64,000 bases of DNA from Hyphomicrobiales bacterium. Its GTDB lineage: Bacteria; Pseudomonadota; Alphaproteobacteria; Rhizobiales; Beijerinckiaceae. The translations under genes and the position numbers were made by a program. The stretch lies in the NCBI GenBank assembly GCA_930633525.1, contig CAKNFP010000001.1, forward strand, positions 3,471,501 to 3,535,500, read 5' to 3'. This document shows positions 53,446 through 62,039 of the stretch, piece after piece. The notes under the pieces are model-generated. The model had not been told where the DNA came from. It worked only from the letters and a program-made list of their open reading frames with translations, and did not search any database. Each line of letters starts with the position of its first letter. Position 1 is the first letter of the stretch.

Positions 53446-54314
53446 CCGACACTGTAATCAAACCCCTGATCGAGGCCCAAAACCTTCGCATTGCCTTCGG
53501 TCGGGGCGAGGCGGCCCTGGAGGTCGTTCACGGCATTTCGTTCACGCTCGGACGGGAGAAGCTTGGCATCGTCGGCGAATCCGGCGCGGGCAAATCCACC
53601 ATCGGTCGCGCCATCATGCGCTTGTCGCCACCGGGCGCGCGCGTTACGGCCGACCGGCTCACCTTCAAGGACGTGGACCTGCTCAAGGCCAGCGAGAAGG
53701 AGATGATGGGCCTGAGGGGCCGGCGCATCGGCCTCATCCTGCAGGACCCGAAATACTCGCTCAATCCAGTGGTGCCGGTCGGCGAGCAGATCGCCGAAGC
53801 CTGGCGGCTGCACCATCCCGGTCGCCAAGGCGCGCGCGAGGCGGCCGAGCGCACCCTGTCCATTCTGGAAGCGGTGAAGATCCGCGATCCCAAGCGCGTC
53901 ACGAAGCTCTATCCGCATGAGATTTCCGGCGGCATGGGCCAGCGCGTGATGATCGCCATGATGCTCATCGCCGGTCCCGATGTGCTGATCGCCGACGAGC
54001 CGACCTCGGCACTGGACGTCACCGTTCGGCTCGAGGTGTTGACGCTGCTCGACGAACTCATCGAAAGCCGCGGCCTTGGCCTGATCCTCATCAGCCATGA
54101 CCTCAACCTGGTTCGCCGTTTCTGCGACCGTGTCGTGATCATGTATGCCGGGCGCATCATGGAAACGCTGAAGGCTTCCGATCTCGACAAGGCCGAGCAT
54201 CCCTATACGCGCGGGCTCCTCGGTTCCCTGCCCTCCATTCACAGCGAGCAGCACCGCCTGCCGGTGCTCAATCGGGATCCGGCATGGCTCCTCGGCGCGG
54301 GGGCGACGCGATGA
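53442..54314 (+). CDS. ABC transporter ATPase, DppD type (second importer)
   Basis: A 290-residue ATPase: Walker [24 protein letters not shown], signature [10 protein letters not shown], Walker [13 protein letters not shown]. It lacks most of the cysteine-containing C-terminal domain of longer DppD proteins and ends after [14 protein letters not shown]. The ATG overlaps the permease stop and its own stop overlaps the next ATPase gene. Confidence 0.9.
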   Translation: MTDTVIKPLIEAQNLRIAFGRGEAALEVVHGISFTLGREKLGIVGESGAGKSTIGRAIMRLSPPGARVTADRLTFKDVDLLKASEKEMMGLRGRRIGLILQDPKYSLNPVVPVGEQIAEAWRLHHPGRQGAREAAERTLSILEAVKIRDPKRVTKLYPHEISGGMGQRVMIAMMLIAGPDVLIADEPTSALDVTVRLEVLTLLDELIESRGLGLILISHDLNLVRRFCDRVVIMYAGRIMETLKASDLDKAEHPYTRGLLGSLPSIHSEQHRLPVLNRDPAWLLGAGATR

Positions 54315-55078
54315 TCGAGGTCAAGGATCTCAACATCCGCTTCGCCCATGACGCCCCGCTCGTCGTCGCGGGGCTGTCGTTCAAGGTCGCGACGGGTTCG
54401 ACCTTCGGGCTCGTCGGTGAATCCGGCTGCGGCAAGTCCACCGTGCTGCGGGCGCTGGCGGGGCTCAATACCAATTATTACGGCGAGATCCTGCTGGATG
54501 GCACGCCGCTTCCGCCGCACCGCCCCAAGACTTTCTTCAAGCGCGTCCAGATGGTCTTCCAGGATCCCTACGGCTCCCTGCATCCGCGCCAGACGATCCA
54601 GGCGCAGTTGCTGGAACCCCTGCACAACCAGGGCATCCATAAGCCGATCACGATCGTTGGCGAGGCGCTGGAATCAGTCGGCCTACCGCGCGCCGCGGCC
54701 TTCCGCTTCCCGCATCAGCTGTCCGGCGGGCAGCGCCAGCGCGTCGCCATCGCCCGCGCGCTGATGCTGGAGCCGGAGGTGCTGCTGCTCGACGAGCCGA
54801 CATCGGCGCTCGATGTCTCGGTGCAGGCGGAAATCCTCAACCTGCTCATGGACCTGCGCGAACAACGCAACCTCACCTATGTCCTGGTGAGCCACGATCT
54901 CGCGGTCATCGCCCATATGTGCCACGACATCGCGGTGATGCAGGGCGGCCGCATTGTCGACAGCTTCGATGCCGCTCGGCTGCGCGCCGGCAATCTCACG
55001 CATCCTTATACGCGGGAATTGCTGACGGCGAGCGAGGCCTACGGCGAAGGGCCCGCGCCGCAGGTGCAGCTGGCATGA
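54311..55078 (+). CDS. ABC transporter ATPase, DppF type (second importer)
   Basis: A 255-residue ATPase: Walker [24 protein letters not shown], signature [10 protein letters not shown], Walker [13 protein letters not shown]. Short relative to OppF, again without the cysteine-rich end. ATGA overlap with the preceding gene gives the start. Last gene of the operon beginning at 48204 or 49587. Confidence 0.9.
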   Translation: MIEVKDLNIRFAHDAPLVVAGLSFKVATGSTFGLVGESGCGKSTVLRALAGLNTNYYGEILLDGTPLPPHRPKTFFKRVQMVFQDPYGSLHPRQTIQAQLLEPLHNQGIHKPITIVGEALESVGLPRAAAFRFPHQLSGGQRQRVAIARALMLEPEVLLLDEPTSALDVSVQAEILNLLMDLREQRNLTYVLVSHDLAVIAHMCHDIAVMQGGRIVDSFDAARLRAGNLTHPYTRELLTASEAYGEGPAPQVQLA

Positions 55079-55407
55079 GCATGCGGGCTGGATCCCCTTC
55101 CCGTCGCTGCGCGCCGCGATGACACGCGGGAAGCGCCGCCCCTGATCCCTCCCCCTCGGGGGAGGGTGGCCTCGCGCCAGCGAGGTCGGGAACGATGCTC
55201 CGCCCGCCATGCAGCGCTTACCCCAAGCCGTCGAGACACCCCACCCGGCGCCTGCGGCGCCACCCTCCCCCGAGGGGGAGGGATCAGCGCGGCGTCCAGG
55301 GCAGCGAGGATAGGCGCCGACACATCCGCTCGTCGTCCCCGGCGTCGCGCAGCCACGGGAAGGGGATCCATCGCCGCCGCAAATGCTTGCCGATAGCCAG
55401 CGATGTT
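55079..55407. other. Repeat-filled gap between convergent genes (329 bp)
   Basis: No gene. The gap consists of repeat copy C (55144-55285) inside a larger inverted repeat: GGATCCCCTTCCCGT (55090-55104) and ACGGGAAGGGGATCC (55355-55369) are perfect inverted copies, and pairing continues inward with GCTGCGCG (55106-55113). Confidence 0.7.
55144..55285. repeat. Dispersed inverted-end repeat, copy C (142 bp)
   Basis: Left end GATCCCTCCCCCTCGGGGGA, right end TCCCCCGAGGGGGAGGGATC. Shares GGTGGCCTCGCG and CAGCGAGGTCGGG at the left and CACCCCACCCGGCGCCTGCG at the right with copies A and B; the centre is shorter. Confidence 0.85.
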
Positions 55408-56184
55408 CTAATGCCCGGCCGGAAAGCCAAGCTCCGTATAGATCCGCCGGCAGTATTCGCCGAAGTTCTCATGCGTCTTCAAGGCAACGGTGCGTTCGCC
55501 TGGGAAGGTGATCGGAAAATAATCGGCCATGCGGGCCGGGCCGGCTGTCAGCACGGCGCAGTGAGTTCCGAGGAACACGGCCTCCTGGATGCTATGTGTG
55601 ACGAAGATGATCGTCTTGCCGCTCTCGCCCCAGATACGCAGCATCTCGATATGCATGAGTTCACGCGTCATGGCATCGAGCGCGCCGAACGGCTCGTCCA
55701 TCAGGATGAGCTTCGGGTCATGGATCAAGGCGCGGGCGATGGCGGCGCGCTGCTGCATGCCGCCTGAGAGCTCCTGCGGGTATTTTTCCGCGAAGCCGGC
55801 GAGGCCTACCATGGCGAGGAGATGTTTGGCGCGCTCGCGCGCCTCGCGCATCGGCAGGCCGACGATCTCCGCTGGCAAGAGCACGTTGTCCATGATGGTG
55901 CGCCACTTCAGGAGCAGCGCCTGCTGGAACACCATGCCGACATCACGACCCGGGTTAAAGGGCGTGCCCGCGTTGCCGATCTCGACCGTGCCGCCGTCCG
56001 CTGTGTGAAGCCCGGCGAGGATTTTGAGCACGGTGGTCTTGCCGCAGCCGGAGGGGCCGACGAGCGAGACCATCTCGCCCTCGGCGATATCCATGGTCAC
56101 GTCCGAGACGGCGAGGAACTCCCGCGCGCCTGAGCCATAGACCTTGCGCACGTTACGCAGGCTGATGAAGGGCGCTCCGTTCAT
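55408..56184 (-). CDS. ABC transporter ATPase, SsuB/TauB/ThiZ type
   Basis: A 258-residue ATPase: Walker A GPSGCGKTT, FQQALLLKWRTIMDNVLLPAEI (typical of the nitrate/sulfonate/THI5-type group), signature LSGGMQQRAA, Walker B LILMDEPFGALDAMTRE. The ATG at 56184 overlaps the stop of the DapA-like gene (ATGA), so ATPase and enzyme are co-translated. It should work with the permease at 59227-60042 and the binding protein at 61017-62027. Confidence 0.9.
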   Translation of the reverse strand: MNGAPFISLRNVRKVYGSGAREFLAVSDVTMDIAEGEMVSLVGPSGCGKTTVLKILAGLHTADGGTVEIGNAGTPFNPGRDVGMVFQQALLLKWRTIMDNVLLPAEIVGLPMREARERAKHLLAMVGLAGFAEKYPQELSGGMQQRAAIARALIHDPKLILMDEPFGALDAMTRELMHIEMLRIWGESGKTIIFVTHSIQEAVFLGTHCAVLTAGPARMADYFPITFPGERTVALKTHENFGEYCRRIYTELGFPAGH

Positions 56185-57245
56185 GCCAGCCACCGTTCGA
56201 GGTTGGCCCGGACGAAGTCGTCGTCGCCGAGATCAGCATGCTCCACGCGCACGCGGTCGATCTCGGCCTCCTGGCCTGGTCCAAGGCCCTCCGCGGGGTC
56301 GAGGCACCAGATTCCCTCTAGCAGACCCTGCAGGCGCAGGATCTCGTGGCAGCCGGCGATGCAGCCGTGGAAATCGTTGGCGACGTCGAAGAAGGCGGAG
56401 TTGCAGTCCGTCACGCGCGCATCGAGCGCGAGCAAGTCCGCGTCGACATGGCCGGCCTCGCGCGCTTCGCGGCAGCGCTTCATCAGGTCCACCGCCTTGG
56501 AGGTCCAGACCGACCAATGGCCGAGCAGGCCGCCGCGGAAGCGCACGCGCGCCGTCTCCGCGTTGCCGCGGCGCACATCAAACGGCGTCACCAGATCGAG
56601 CACGATATGGTCGTCATTGCCGGTATAGAGCGTGACGCGATCCTCGGCACGGGCAAGCGCCACGCCGCGCGCCACATCGAGCGTGCGATAGCGGTGGAAG
56701 GGCGCCACCTTGATCGCCACCACATTGTCGATCGTCGCGAAGCGCCGCCAGAAATCGACGCCGAGCGTCATCCCGCCGACGGCGCTCTGCAGATAGAAAC
56801 CAATGAGCGGGATTTCCCGCGCCACGGCCTCGCAATGGGCGATCAACGCATCGACATCGCTGCCCTTCATGGCGGCGAGGCTGAGGAGCCCCGCATGGTA
56901 GCCATTGGCGACGGCGATCTTCGCCTCGCGGATCGCCTGTTCGGTGGAGCCGCACAGCCCGGCAACCATCACCAGCGGCCGGTCCGTCCACGCGCGCGCC
57001 TCCTCGGCCGCGAGCTTCAGCACCGGCTCATAGAGCCCGACATCGCGAATGGCGAATTGCGTGGTGTGCACGCCAACGGCCAGCCCTCCGACACCCGCAT
57101 CGAGATAGTAGCGCGTCAGGGCGCGCTGGCGGCGCTCGTCGAGCTGGCGCGCGGCGTCGAGTGCCAGCGGATGCGCCGGGATGACGGCCCCTTCACGCAG
57201 AAGGCCAAGAACATCCGGGCTCAGGTCCGTGTGGTGCAATCCCAT
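56181..57245 (-). CDS. Divergent DapA-superfamily protein
   Basis: A 354-residue TIM-barrel protein related to the DHDPS family: Tyr151 in LIGFYLQSAVGG and the putative Schiff-base Lys179 in NVVAIKVAPFHRY are in place, but the usual G(T/N)TGE loop is replaced by GVHTTQFAIR (58-67), and the protein is 50 residues longer than DapA. So it probably works on a different substrate. It is encoded inside an NMT1-type ABC operon, downstream of an epimerase-like and a GNAT gene and directly upstream of the ATPase gene (ATGA overlap). Confidence 0.75.
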   Translation of the reverse strand: MGLHHTDLSPDVLGLLREGAVIPAHPLALDAARQLDERRQRALTRYYLDAGVGGLAVGVHTTQFAIRDVGLYEPVLKLAAEEARAWTDRPLVMVAGLCGSTEQAIREAKIAVANGYHAGLLSLAAMKGSDVDALIAHCEAVAREIPLIGFYLQSAVGGMTLGVDFWRRFATIDNVVAIKVAPFHRYRTLDVARGVALARAEDRVTLYTGNDDHIVLDLVTPFDVRRGNAETARVRFRGGLLGHWSVWTSKAVDLMKRCREAREAGHVDADLLALDARVTDCNSAFFDVANDFHGCIAGCHEILRLQGLLEGIWCLDPAEGLGPGQEAEIDRVRVEHADLGDDDFVRANLERWLA

Positions 57246-57302
57246 GATTCAGCCTCTTGCTTCAGCCTATGCAACAGTTCATCGCGCCATCTGGCGCAGT
57301 CT

Positions 57303-58151
57303 TCAGCCGTATTCGGGCCCGGCTCCCGCCATGAATTCACTGCCAAAACCTGCGAGATCCTGCGCGCCGCGCACCATGCGCAGGAACGGGCGCTCCTCGA
57401 CGAAGCCACGTGCGATGAGATGCCCGCGCAAGGCATCGCGATCCGCCGCGAGATCAATGACCAGTTCGCCAGGCTCACCGGCCAGAATGCTGTCGACCAG
57501 CGCCGCCGCGCGCGCCTCGTCGGGCGCATAAAGCGGGCCGAGCTGGAGGGCCTTGCGACCATCGCGCAGGAGCGCGATCGCCTCGCCCTGCCGATGGAGC
57601 CGCGAGCCTGCGCGGCCTGCCATCTCGGTCAAGACCGTGGCGCGGCTGAAGCCGAAGATGGCCTCATCAGCCGCAACGAACGCCGGAATGTCCCCTGCCC
57701 CACCTGCGCTCTGCGGAGCGTCGGGCGGCACGCTCTCCGGCTTGCGGCGCAGGCGGATGATATCGCCGGCCGCGCGGAACCCAAGCTGTTCATAGACCGT
57801 CGCGCCCGCCGGCGTCGCATCGAGCCAGCATGTCAGCGCGCGTGCGTCCGCGACCTCGAGGCAGCGCGCCATGAGAGCGGTCGCCAGCCCACGACGACGC
57901 CAGTCCGCATGGACCAGCACAAGGCTGATCCAGGCCGCCGGCGGATAGGGCAAAAGCGCCGCCGTGGCGACCACCCGGCCGTCGGGCAAGCGCGCGGCGA
58001 ATACGTCGGCCATCGCGAGGAACAGGCGCCAATCGTCCGCCGTCTGGTTCCAGCCGGCGGCGTCGGAGAGGGCGAGCCCCGCCGCCTCCTCGCCGGACTG
58101 GAGACGACTGAGGCTGATGCCGTCCGCTGCCATGGCCTCAGTAGCGCCCAT
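57303..58151 (-). CDS. GNAT N-acetyltransferase with YitH/HolE-like C-terminal domain
   Basis: A 282-residue protein with an N-terminal GNAT fold (about residues 10-135; the acetyl-CoA loop is [15 protein letters not shown], a clear R/Q-x-x-G-x-G/A type) and a C-terminal second domain (about 160-265) of the kind found in YitH-like acetyltransferases ([28 protein letters not shown]). The acceptor is unknown. The ATG at 58151 overlaps the end of the epimerase-like gene by 14 bases; a later ATG at 58133 is possible. Confidence 0.75.
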   Translation of the reverse strand: MGATEAMAADGISLSRLQSGEEAAGLALSDAAGWNQTADDWRLFLAMADVFAARLPDGRVVATAALLPYPPAAWISLVLVHADWRRRGLATALMARCLEVADARALTCWLDATPAGATVYEQLGFRAAGDIIRLRRKPESVPPDAPQSAGGAGDIPAFVAADEAIFGFSRATVLTEMAGRAGSRLHRQGEAIALLRDGRKALQLGPLYAPDEARAAALVDSILAGEPGELVIDLAADRDALRGHLIARGFVEERPFLRMVRGAQDLAGFGSEFMAGAGPEYG

Positions 58152-59190
58152 CCCGCACCTCGAATTTGGTCGGCTTGCCGTGGCTCGGCATTTCGCGCGC
58201 CACCCAATCCGCCGTCCACGCGATCATCTGCGCCGTGGAGACGACAGGCTCCCCGAACAGGCTGACCGCGAGCGATGTATCCGTGAGCCATGCCGTGGGC
58301 GCTTCCGTGCCGGTGATGACAGGGGCCTTGCCCAGCCGCTCACCCATGCGGACCGCGAGATCGCGCACCGCCAGGATCTCGGAACCGCTGACATTGATCG
58401 GGCTCGTCGGCGCGGTGCAATGCTTCAGGCAACGCAGCGCCTGCGCTGAGGCATCGCCCTGCCAGATCACATTGACGTGGCCCATGGTGACATCGATGGG
58501 CTTGCCCGCGAGGACCTTGCTTGCGATGTCGTGCAGCACGCCGTAGCGCATGTCGATGGCGTAGTTGAGCCGGAAGAGACGGCCTGGCGTCCCGAACTTC
58601 CCCGAGAAATACTCGAAGAAGCGCTCACGGCCCACGCAGGACTGGGCATATTCGCCCGGCGGATCGGCCGCGACGCTCTCATCGGCGCCGCGCCCGTCCA
58701 CGGGCACGAAGGGATAGACGCACCCTGTCGAGAAGGCGACGATGCGCGAGTCGCGGAAAGCCTGCGCCACGATGCCCGGCACATGGACGTTCATCGCCCA
58801 GGTCAGGCCGAGATCACCCTCGGCGCCGAACTTGCGGCCTGCCATGAAGATGATGTTCTTGGCCTTGGGCAGCGCCGCGACAGCCGCCTCGTCGAGCAGA
58901 TCGCAGACGATCGTCTCGATCCCGCGCGCCTCCAGCGCCTCTTTCAGGCCTGGCTCCGAGAAACGCGCCACACCGATAACGCGTCTGTGCGGCGCGGCGG
59001 CCTTGGCGAGACCGGCAACGGTCGGCCCCATCTTGCCGCCGACGCCGACGATCATGATGTCTCCATCAACGGCGGCGAGATCGTCGATCAGGGCCTGCGA
59101 CGGCCGGCACAGCAGATCGTCGAGTTCCGCAATCGAAGTGATGCGCGCAGGCAAAGATGCCGCGGTGAGCACTGACGGGTGCGATGTCAT
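58138..59190 (-). CDS. NAD-dependent epimerase/dehydratase-like protein lacking the catalytic Lys
   Basis: A 350-residue extended-SDR protein. The cofactor motif is VGVGGKMGP (GxxGxxG, residues 49-55) and the serine of AFSTGCVYP (about 154) is present. The catalytic YxxxK is changed: Tyr181 is followed at +4 by Cys185 (YAQSCVGRE), so the usual lysine is missing. It may bind NAD(P) without normal epimerase chemistry, or use another base. Second gene of the operon after the permease, with a short tandem repeat (59192-59232) between the two. Confidence 0.75.
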   Translation of the reverse strand: MTSHPSVLTAASLPARITSIAELDDLLCRPSQALIDDLAAVDGDIMIVGVGGKMGPTVAGLAKAAAPHRRVIGVARFSEPGLKEALEARGIETIVCDLLDEAAVAALPKAKNIIFMAGRKFGAEGDLGLTWAMNVHVPGIVAQAFRDSRIVAFSTGCVYPFVPVDGRGADESVAADPPGEYAQSCVGRERFFEYFSGKFGTPGRLFRLNYAIDMRYGVLHDIASKVLAGKPIDVTMGHVNVIWQGDASAQALRCLKHCTAPTSPINVSGSEILAVRDLAVRMGERLGKAPVITGTEAPTAWLTDTSLAVSLFGEPVVSTAQMIAWTADWVAREMPSHGKPTKFEVRDGRY

Positions 59191-59191
59191 G

Positions 59192-59232
59192 GGGACCTCT
59201 TTGGACCTCTTGGACCTTTTGGGACCTTATTG
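59192..59232. repeat. 10-bp tandem repeat, four units
   Basis: Four successive GGACCTYTT-type units (GGACCTCTTT, GGACCTCTT, GGACCTTTTG, GGACCTTATT) lie between the permease and epimerase-like genes and run into the permease stop codon (59227-59229). Confidence 0.65.
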
Positions 59233-60042
59233 AACGCGGACGTCCCTCACGATGACCAGACGCTCCAGAAGGAGCACGAGGCCATAGAGCAGGATGCCGA
59301 GGAGCGTGAGAAGGATGACGGCCATCAGCATGGCCGGGGTATCGAGCGAGGACTGCACCTGAATCATCAGGTAACCGAGGCCGCGCTCGGAGGCGATGAA
59401 TTCGCCGACGACCGCACCCGCGACAGCGAGGATGGCGCCGACCTTCATGCCGGAAAACACATAAGGTAACGCGCCGGGGAGCTGGATCTTGCGAAAGAGC
59501 TGCCAGCGCGTGCCCTTGAGCGAGCGCACGAGATCGAGCAGGTCGGGATCGACCTCTCCGAGACCACGTGCCGTCGTCAGGAGGATGGGAAAGAAGCAGA
59601 TGCTGAACGCGATCAGAATATTCGGCACGATGCCGTAGCTGAACCACACGATGAACAGCGGACCAAGCGCCACTTTCGGAATCATGTTCAAGGTCACGAA
59701 GAGCGGCAGAAAGATAAGTGTCAGCCAGCGTGACCATGAAAACAGAAGAGCAAGCGCCACGCCGATGAATACAGCGAGGCCATAGCCGCCGAAGATTTCG
59801 GCCGCCGTCACGAGCGTATTGGAACCCCAGGCATATTGGTCCGAGCCGAGAGTAGCCAGCGTGGCGACAGGCGACGGCAGGATGAAGGCGGGTATCGCGA
59901 ACCAGTCCACCGCCCATTGCCACAGCAAGAGGACAGCGAGGTGCACAGCGACAATCACGCCCGCACGGCCCAGCGACCGCCAGCGCGCCGCGGAGATCTC
60001 AGCGGATTGATCGCGGATGACAGGGATAGATTGCTCCGACAC
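59227..60042 (-). CDS. ABC transporter permease, SsuC/TauC/ThiX type
   Basis: A 271-residue permease with six hydrophobic segments, including LHLAVLLLWQWAVDWFAIPAFILP-like N-terminus and the EAA loop VRSLKGTRWQLFRKIQLPGALPYVFSGMKVGA. The GTG at 60042 is the chosen start: AAAGGAG is 9-10 bases upstream. Longer form to 60099 would cross the candidate TetR operator. First gene of the operon after the TetR gene. Confidence 0.88.
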   Translation of the reverse strand: MSEQSIPVIRDQSAEISAARWRSLGRAGVIVAVHLAVLLLWQWAVDWFAIPAFILPSPVATLATLGSDQYAWGSNTLVTAAEIFGGYGLAVFIGVALALLFSWSRWLTLIFLPLFVTLNMIPKVALGPLFIVWFSYGIVPNILIAFSICFFPILLTTARGLGEVDPDLLDLVRSLKGTRWQLFRKIQLPGALPYVFSGMKVGAILAVAGAVVGEFIASERGLGYLMIQVQSSLDTPAMLMAVILLTLLGILLYGLVLLLERLVIVRDVRVQ

Positions 60043-60097
60043 CGTTCCCGCTCCTTTCAGGATTGAAGGGAGGCTAGTGCAATGCCGCGCACAAATC

Positions 60098-60111
60098 AAC
60101 CAACTAGTTGA
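60098..60111. promoter_or_regulatory. Candidate TetR operator, site 1
   Basis: AACCAACTAGTTGA, containing the perfect palindrome CAACTAGTTG, lies between the tetR stop (which begins at 60112 on the plus-strand numbering) and the permease start. It matches 60828-60841 at 13 of 14 bases. Confidence 0.65.
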
Positions 60112-60768
60112 TTATTTGATGAGGATGGAACTCATCACAAGGTCGACAATATGGCGGCGCCGCGCCTTCAAAGCGGCCTGCGCCATCAGGTCTTTCTTGA
60201 AGATCGCGGAGAGCGTCGGCGCGTTGGAGAAGTAGAAATAACCGAGGCCGGCGATCGAGATATAGAGCTGCATCGGGTCGATGCCGGGCCGGAAAACGCC
60301 CTCCTTGGTCCCCTTCTCCAGGGTCTCGGCGATCAGCGCGACAAAGGGCGAATGCATCTCCGGCAGCATCGACGAAGCACGCACGTGGGTGGCGCCATGG
60401 CGGTTCTCATCATTGAGCAGCGCCACGAAATCGGGATGGTCCTTGAGATGGTCGAAAGATGTCTCGATCAGGCGCTTGATGGCCTTTTCCGGCGCCAGTC
60501 CGCGCAGGTTGAGCGTGCGCTCCTGCGCGCGGATCTCGTCATAGATCCATTCGAGGACAGCGAGATAAAGACCGTCCTTGTCGCCGAAATAGTGATAGAC
60601 GAGCTGCTTGTTGACGCCTGCGCGCGCGGCGATCTCGTCGACCCGCGCACCGGCGAGACCTTTCTGGGCGAACTCGACCCGCGCGGCCGCCATCAGCGCC
60701 TGCCGGCTCGCCACGGGGTCGCGCCGCGCGCGCGTGGGGCGTGTTCCCGCACTGATCACCTCAGTCAT
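60112..60768 (-). CDS. TetR family transcriptional regulator (RutR-like)
   Basis: A 218-residue regulator: helix-turn-helix at residues 25-70 (ARVDEIAARAGVNKQLVYHYFGDKDGLYLAVL), and a helical ligand-binding domain. The Tyr-His-Tyr-Phe motif and overall pattern resemble RutR/pyrimidine-type TetR proteins. The ATG at 60768 is 5 bases from GGAGG; an ATG three bases earlier is too close. It lies between the operon it most probably controls and the divergent binding-protein gene, with matched candidate operators at both of its ends. Confidence 0.87.
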   Translation of the reverse strand: MTEVISAGTRPTRARRDPVASRQALMAAARVEFAQKGLAGARVDEIAARAGVNKQLVYHYFGDKDGLYLAVLEWIYDEIRAQERTLNLRGLAPEKAIKRLIETSFDHLKDHPDFVALLNDENRHGATHVRASSMLPEMHSPFVALIAETLEKGTKEGVFRPGIDPMQLYISIAGLGYFYFSNAPTLSAIFKKDLMAQAALKARRRHIVDLVMSSILIK

Positions 60769-60827
60769 CATGGCCTCCTTCAGCCCCACGGCCCGTCGGC
60801 AAGCTTATCACTTCGTCGCAAACTACC

Positions 60828-60841
60828 AACCAACTGGTTGA
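60828..60841. promoter_or_regulatory. Candidate TetR operator, site 2
   Basis: AACCAACTGGTTGA in the 248-base gap between the tetR gene and the divergent binding-protein gene; one base different from site 1. Its position would let TetR control its own gene and the binding-protein gene. Confidence 0.65.
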
Positions 60842-61016
60842 AAAGTATTTGACGCCCACCAGCAGGGTTGGTAGCGATTTATGGATCGCGCGACAAGCAC
60901 GATGGCATGAGACCACGACCGCGGCACCAAGGATCTGGCAGCACCACGCGTGCTGTGTAAATTGTCCGCCGCGTTGGTGTATCGGCGCGCGCTTCGACGA
61001 ATAGAGGGGAATTGTC

Positions 61017-62027
61017 ATGAAGATCGTCCAGATGATCGGCACGGCCGCGCTGGCCTTTTCCGTCGCCAGCGGCGCAGCTCAAGCAGCCGAGAAGCTCAAC
61101 CTTATCCTGAATTGGACGCCGACTGCCGACCACGCGCCTTATTATTATGCAAAAGCGCAGGGCTGGTACGAGAAGGCCGGTATTGATCTCAACATCGAAG
61201 TCGGCAAGGGCTCGGGCGTCGCGGCGCAGAAGGTCGGCGCCGGGCAGTCGGAGCTCGGCATCGCCGATCTCGCCACCGCGATCGTCGCGCGTGGCAAGGG
61301 CGCGGATGTCGTCGCGGTCATGAGCGTCTACGCCAATACGCCACAGGGCTTCTACTGGCTCAAGAGCTCGGGCATCAACGGCGCCAAGGACTTTCCGGGC
61401 CGCAAGATCGGCAACCCTCCGGGCGACGCCTCGCGCGTGATGTGGCCGGCCTTCGCCAAGGCGGCGGGCATCGACCCCAAGGCGGTCAGCTTCGTCAATA
61501 TTTCGCCCCAGGCCAAGATGCCGTCGCTGAAGAGCAAGGCAGTCGATGTCATCAGCGATTTCTACAACGAGCATGACCTCAAGGTCCGCGAATTCGGCGA
61601 CGACCTCGGCTACCTCTCGTGGAAGGAAGTCGGCCTCAACCCCTATGGCAATTCCATCATCGTCAATGGCGCCTATCTCGCCAAGAACGAGAAGGTTGTC
61701 GATGAATTCGTCAAGATCAGCCAGAAGGCCTTCGCCGCCTGCGTGGCGGATGTGGCCCCCTGCCTGGACGCGCTTGTCGCCGCGACCTCCGGCCTCGACC
61801 GGCAGGTGCAGGCCAACCAGTGGGAGCGCATCAAGGAGATGATGACGGACGAGTTCACCGTCTCCAAGGGCCTCGGCTGGATCGACGCGGATCGCGCCAA
61901 GAAGGACTACGAGCTGGTGTCCACGATGATCGGCCTCGACAAGCCCTTCGAGGCTTCGGCGATCGCCACGACGAAGTTCCTCGATCCGTCGATCAAGATG
62001 GACGCGAGCAAGGTGAAGAAGCAGTAA
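61017..62027 (+). CDS. ABC transporter substrate-binding protein, NMT1/THI5-like (ThiY type)
   Basis: A 336-residue periplasmic binder with a Sec signal peptide (residues 1-23, ending AQA). LNLILNWTPTADHAPYYYAKAQGWYEKAGIDL is the classic NMT1/THI5-like start, with KFPGRKIG-like DFPGRKIGNPPGDASRVMW following. ThiY-type proteins bind a pyrimidine (formyl-aminomethyl-pyrimidine), others of this class bind sulfonates or aromatic nitriles; the ligand here is open. It is divergent from the tetR-permease-enzyme-ATPase operon and supplies the missing component of that importer. Confidence 0.88.
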   Translation: MKIVQMIGTAALAFSVASGAAQAAEKLNLILNWTPTADHAPYYYAKAQGWYEKAGIDLNIEVGKGSGVAAQKVGAGQSELGIADLATAIVARGKGADVVAVMSVYANTPQGFYWLKSSGINGAKDFPGRKIGNPPGDASRVMWPAFAKAAGIDPKAVSFVNISPQAKMPSLKSKAVDVISDFYNEHDLKVREFGDDLGYLSWKEVGLNPYGNSIIVNGAYLAKNEKVVDEFVKISQKAFAACVADVAPCLDALVAATSGLDRQVQANQWERIKEMMTDEFTVSKGLGWIDADRAKKDYELVSTMIGLDKPFEASAIATTKFLDPSIKMDASKVKKQ

Positions 62028-62039
62028 GGCTGCGAGGCC

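Noticed and set aside
56346..58265. 639-codon plus-strand frame opposite DapA-like and GNAT genes
   Set aside because: Shadow frame; it spans parts of three minus-strand genes and has no domain features.
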